Source: JBBIVP01 sp037439705 [NCBI: bacterium]
GTDB taxonomy: Bacteria > JBBIVP01
Reading direction: 5' to 3'
DNA length: 8,229 nucleotides
Assembly (NCBI GenBank): GCA_037439705.1
Contig: JBBIVP010000025.1
Span: forward strand, 7,474 to 15,702
Shown here: piece by piece, positions 6,487-8,229 of the stretch
How positions within the stretch are numbered: position 1 is the stretch's first letter
How the letters are laid out: the number at the start of each line of letters is the position of its first letter
Position numbers and translations under genes: made by a program
Notes under the pieces: model-generated
Databases searched by the model: none
Told to the model about the DNA's origin: nothing
What the model saw: the letters and a program-made list of their open reading frames with translations, nothing else

Positions 6487-7610
6487 CAAATTATTCCTGT
6501 TTCTGAAAGAACTTTCTGAAGCTCTGAATTTTCCTCCTCTGACAGATAGAGTTTAAGTTCAAAGAGTTCAAACCTTATTAGTTCCTTTAATGCTGAAATG
6601 AGAATTGTTTCTTTGTCCGAATTTTTGCTATTTCTGAAATTTTCAAAGACCCTGTTTACATCAATGCTTCCATCCTCTCTTAATGAAATTCCTTCAAAGA
6701 GTTCCCTCATCTCTTCAGGCATATCTTCAAAAAAATTGTTAAAAAATGACAGGTAATCAAAATCCCCGGCTTTTGATTTTATTATTGAATAGATGTCAGA
6801 GATTATTGAATTAAAGTCTTCAAGAAAATCCCTGATTTTTGTAGAAGGAACAGGTTTTGTTTCTTTAACCTCTATCAGGTTTTTTTCTTTCAATTCATGA
6901 ATAACCTTGAGAAGCTTGTATTCTGAGAGTCCGGTGTTCCTCATCAAATCCTCTATCCTTACTCCCTCTCCGATTTCTCTAAAAATCATTTTCTCTGTAT
7001 GTTCTTCCGGTTCTTCTGCTTCCTCCTTTATTACGACAAACCATTTGGGAGGGAACATCTTTCTGTATGTTCCGAGTTCATCGGACATCCTTATTCCTTC
7101 CATTATCAACATCTGGGTGCTCATATTGAACCTGACAACATTTTCGTGGTCAAAGGCTCCCTCAAGAAAATAGAAGTGCCCTTTTGAAAGAGGAAAGAGA
7201 TTAAAAATTATTTCCTGAACCTGAGCCCTCACTCCGTAAAATAACTCCTTCGGACTGATCCAGCCTTTCTCCACGAGCACCTTTCCGAGTTTTTTTCCTT
7301 CCTTCATTTCCCTGCTTGCTTCTTCCAGTTGAGCCATGGTAATTTTTCCCCTTCTTACAAGGGATTCACCAAGTCTGTCCTCCTTTAGATTTGAAGATGC
7401 AAACACTATCTCACCATCCTTCAGGTAGATTTTTTTCTCCACATCTTCATATCGGACAACCAGAACCCCTGTTTTTTTCTGCATGTTTAGGAGGTTGAGG
7501 ATGTCAGGGATTGAGAATTTTTCTACCATTCCCATAATTGCGAAGGTACTTTCAATTGAAGGTTCTACCTCCACCCTCAGTTCTTCTGATTCAACGATTT
7601 TCTTTGCCAT
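6486..7610 (-). CDS. DUF4388 (PATAN) domain protein, first gene of the operon
   Basis: A 374-residue soluble protein with no signal peptide or membrane segment. DUF4388/PATAN spans about residues 28-152: FSIPDILNLLNMQKKTGVLV (32-51), IYLKDGEIVFAS (61-72), the two-helix repeat RLGESLVRRGKITMAQLEEA and KLGKVLVEKGWISPKEL, and VQEIIFNLFPLSKGHFYFLEG (131-151, outline only). Residues about 208-250 look like a winged helix (GVRIEDLMRNTGLSEYKLLK). A helical C-terminal region (about 260-370) contains DFDYLSFF, a GISLREDGSIDVNRVFENFR segment, and a final helix. The next gene has the same order of parts, so the two are paralogues from a duplication; this copy lacks the AbrB-like N-terminus. The ATG (7608-7610) has no SD, but a good promoter ends seven bases upstream. 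The protein family often occurs beside Ras-like GTPases or response regulators; none is seen here, and the function is unknown. Confidence 0.85.
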   Translation of the reverse strand: MAKKIVESEELRVEVEPSIESTFAIMGMVEKFSIPDILNLLNMQKKTGVLVVRYEDVEKKIYLKDGEIVFASSNLKEDRLGESLVRRGKITMAQLEEASREMKEGKKLGKVLVEKGWISPKELFYGVRAQVQEIIFNLFPLSKGHFYFLEGAFDHENVVRFNMSTQMLIMEGIRMSDELGTYRKMFPPKWFVVIKEEAEEPEEHTEKMIFREIGEGVRIEDLMRNTGLSEYKLLKVIHELKEKNLIEVKETKPVPSTKIRDFLEDFNSIISDIYSIIKSKAGDFDYLSFFNNFFEDMPEEMRELFEGISLREDGSIDVNRVFENFRNSKNSDKETILISALKELIRFELFELKLYLSEEENSELQKVLSETGII

Positions 7611-7617
7611 TTTTAAA

Positions 7618-7646
7618 ATTATATTAAATTAAGGGTTAGACTTCAA
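7618..7646 (-). promoter_or_regulatory. Promoter of the PATAN-pyrF-rlmB operon, predicted leaderless
   Basis: On the minus strand, TTGAAG (7646-7641, 4 of 6 match) is followed by a 17-base spacer and a perfect TATAAT (7623-7618), then exactly seven bases (TTTAAAA), then the ATG. This is the same -10 to ATG distance as at efp, and again no SD is present. The likely start site is at or one base before the ATG. Confidence 0.7.
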
Positions 7647-7670
7647 GAAGACGGCGTTCCTCAAAAATAC

Positions 7671-7697
7671 TTGAACGAAAGTTTAAAAAAATATAAC
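7671..7697 (+). promoter_or_regulatory. Candidate promoter of the aldehyde ferredoxin oxidoreductase gene
   Basis: TTGAAC (7671-7676) and TATAAC (7692-7697) are separated by 15 bases, a short spacer. Transcription from about 7704 would leave a leader of about 18 bases containing the SD at 7711. CGTTC (7655-7659) and GAACG (7673-7677) form a small inverted repeat reaching into the -35, a possible but weak operator. Confidence 0.45.
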
Positions 7698-7710
7698 CTT
7701 TAAAAAATTA

Positions 7711-7716
7711 AGGAGG
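7711..7716 (+). promoter_or_regulatory. Shine-Dalgarno of the aldehyde ferredoxin oxidoreductase gene
   Basis: AGGAGG lies five bases before the ATG at 7722. It selects that codon over the in-frame ATG at 7737. Confidence 0.85.
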
Positions 7717-7721
7717 AAGAG

Positions 7722-8229
7722 ATGGCAGGCGGATATATGGGTAAAATTTTATGGGTTGACATGACAAAGGGAGAATTCAAGGAAGAAAAACTCGGAGAAG
7801 AGATATATAAGGATTTTCTCGGCGGATACGGACTCGGAGTAAAAATTCTCTTTGACAGAATGAAGCCCGGAATAGACCCTCTTGGACCAGATAACATTCT
7901 TGGAATGCTTCCCGGATTCCTAACAGCAACAGGAGCGGTTTTTGTGGGAAGGTACATGGTTGTTGGAAAATCTCCTCTGACAGGTGGATGGGGCGATGCC
8001 AACTCAGGTGGATATTTCTCCCCTGAGATAAAGAAATGCGGATATGACGGGATATTTTTCACCGGAAAATCGCCAAAACCAGTTTATCTCTTGATAAGAG
8101 AGGGGAAGATAGAAATGAGGGATGCGTCTCATCTCTGGGGTAAGGACACAATTGAAACAGAGATGGCAATAAAAAAAGAACTCAATGATGATAAGGTTCA
8201 GGTAGCCTGTATAGGCCCAGCAGGTGAAA
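7722..8229 (+). CDS. Aldehyde ferredoxin oxidoreductase family protein, N-terminal part (cut by the window end)
   Basis: An open frame of 169 codons runs off the window edge without a stop; a full-length family member is about 600 residues. These tungsten (or molybdenum) bis-pyranopterin enzymes with a 4Fe-4S cluster oxidise aldehydes to acids with ferredoxin, mostly in anaerobes. The visible part is the N-terminal, pterin-binding domain. It shows GKILWVDMTKG (7-17), FLGGYGLGVKILFDRM (32-47), GRYMVVGKSPLTGGWGDANS (76-95, family pattern GR..VV.KSPLTG...ANSGG), GGYFSPEIKKCGYDGIFFTG, then MRDASHLWGKDTIETE (132-147) and ACIGPAGE. The cluster-binding cysteines lie beyond the window. The protein resembles archaeal AOR in this order of motifs, but the substrate cannot be told from this part. 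It is transcribed divergently from the PATAN operon with about 110 bases between starts. Confidence 0.92.
   Translation, partial: MAGGYMGKILWVDMTKGEFKEEKLGEEIYKDFLGGYGLGVKILFDRMKPGIDPLGPDNILGMLPGFLTATGAVFVGRYMVVGKSPLTGGWGDANSGGYFSPEIKKCGYDGIFFTGKSPKPVYLLIREGKIEMRDASHLWGKDTIETEMAIKKELNDDKVQVACIGPAGE

Noticed and set aside
6907-7187. Two overlapping plus-strand open frames opposite the first PATAN gene
   Set aside because: They are shadows of a coding frame with clear domain motifs; neither has an SD or any family resemblance.
7641-7677. TTCAAG (7642-7647) and CTTGAA (7670-7675) as an operator palindrome
   Set aside because: They are simply the two divergent -35 boxes seen on opposite strands; the 22-base gap gives no further symmetry.
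7700-8062. A 120-codon open frame on the minus strand opposite the aldehyde ferredoxin oxidoreductase gene
   Set aside because: It lies wholly antisense to a clear AOR coding frame, is proline- and serine-rich like a shadow frame, and has no plausible start region.

Overview
The window looks like chromosomal DNA from an AT-rich, probably anaerobic, diderm-type bacterium of a deep-branching or poorly sampled lineage. The signs are a tungsten-type aldehyde ferredoxin oxidoreductase, a lipoprotein with a lipobox, two DUF4388 (PATAN) proteins, strong Shine-Dalgarno (SD) sites on some genes, and TATAAT/TTGA-type promoters. All functional calls come from reading the proteins by eye. No database search was run, and the organism call is inference. 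I see no RNA gene, mobile element, CRISPR array, phage gene or attachment site.

Layout. (1) 30-1558, minus strand: elongation factor P (efp), followed with a 1-base TGATG overlap by an ornithine cyclodeaminase/mu-crystallin family NAD(P) enzyme. Bases 1-29 hold nothing I can call. (2) 1559-1653: a compact divergent promoter region with back-to-back -35 boxes. (3) 1654-3863, plus strand: a large unrecognised TPR-containing lipoprotein and a small multi-pass membrane protein. The second gene appears to be translated from a Shine-Dalgarno site lying inside the last codons of the first. (4) 7610-3768, minus strand: a tightly packed four-gene operon of two DUF4388 (PATAN) paralogues, pyrF and rlmB. 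Its junctions overlap by 1, 4 and 10 bases. Its last gene runs 96 bases into the convergent membrane-protein gene. (5) 7611-7721: a second divergent promoter region. (6) 7722 to the window edge, plus strand: the N-terminal part of an aldehyde ferredoxin oxidoreductase.

How they fit together. EF-P, RlmB and PyrF are housekeeping functions: translation of difficult peptide bonds, 23S rRNA methylation and UMP synthesis. The least understood part is the pair of PATAN proteins that head the pyrF-rlmB operon. They share one architecture, and the second also carries an N-terminal AbrB-like swapped-hairpin domain. Both minus-strand operons, efp and PATAN, have TATAAT exactly seven bases before the ATG and no SD. 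Both therefore appear to start as leaderless mRNAs, whereas the two plus-strand operons use conventional SD leaders.
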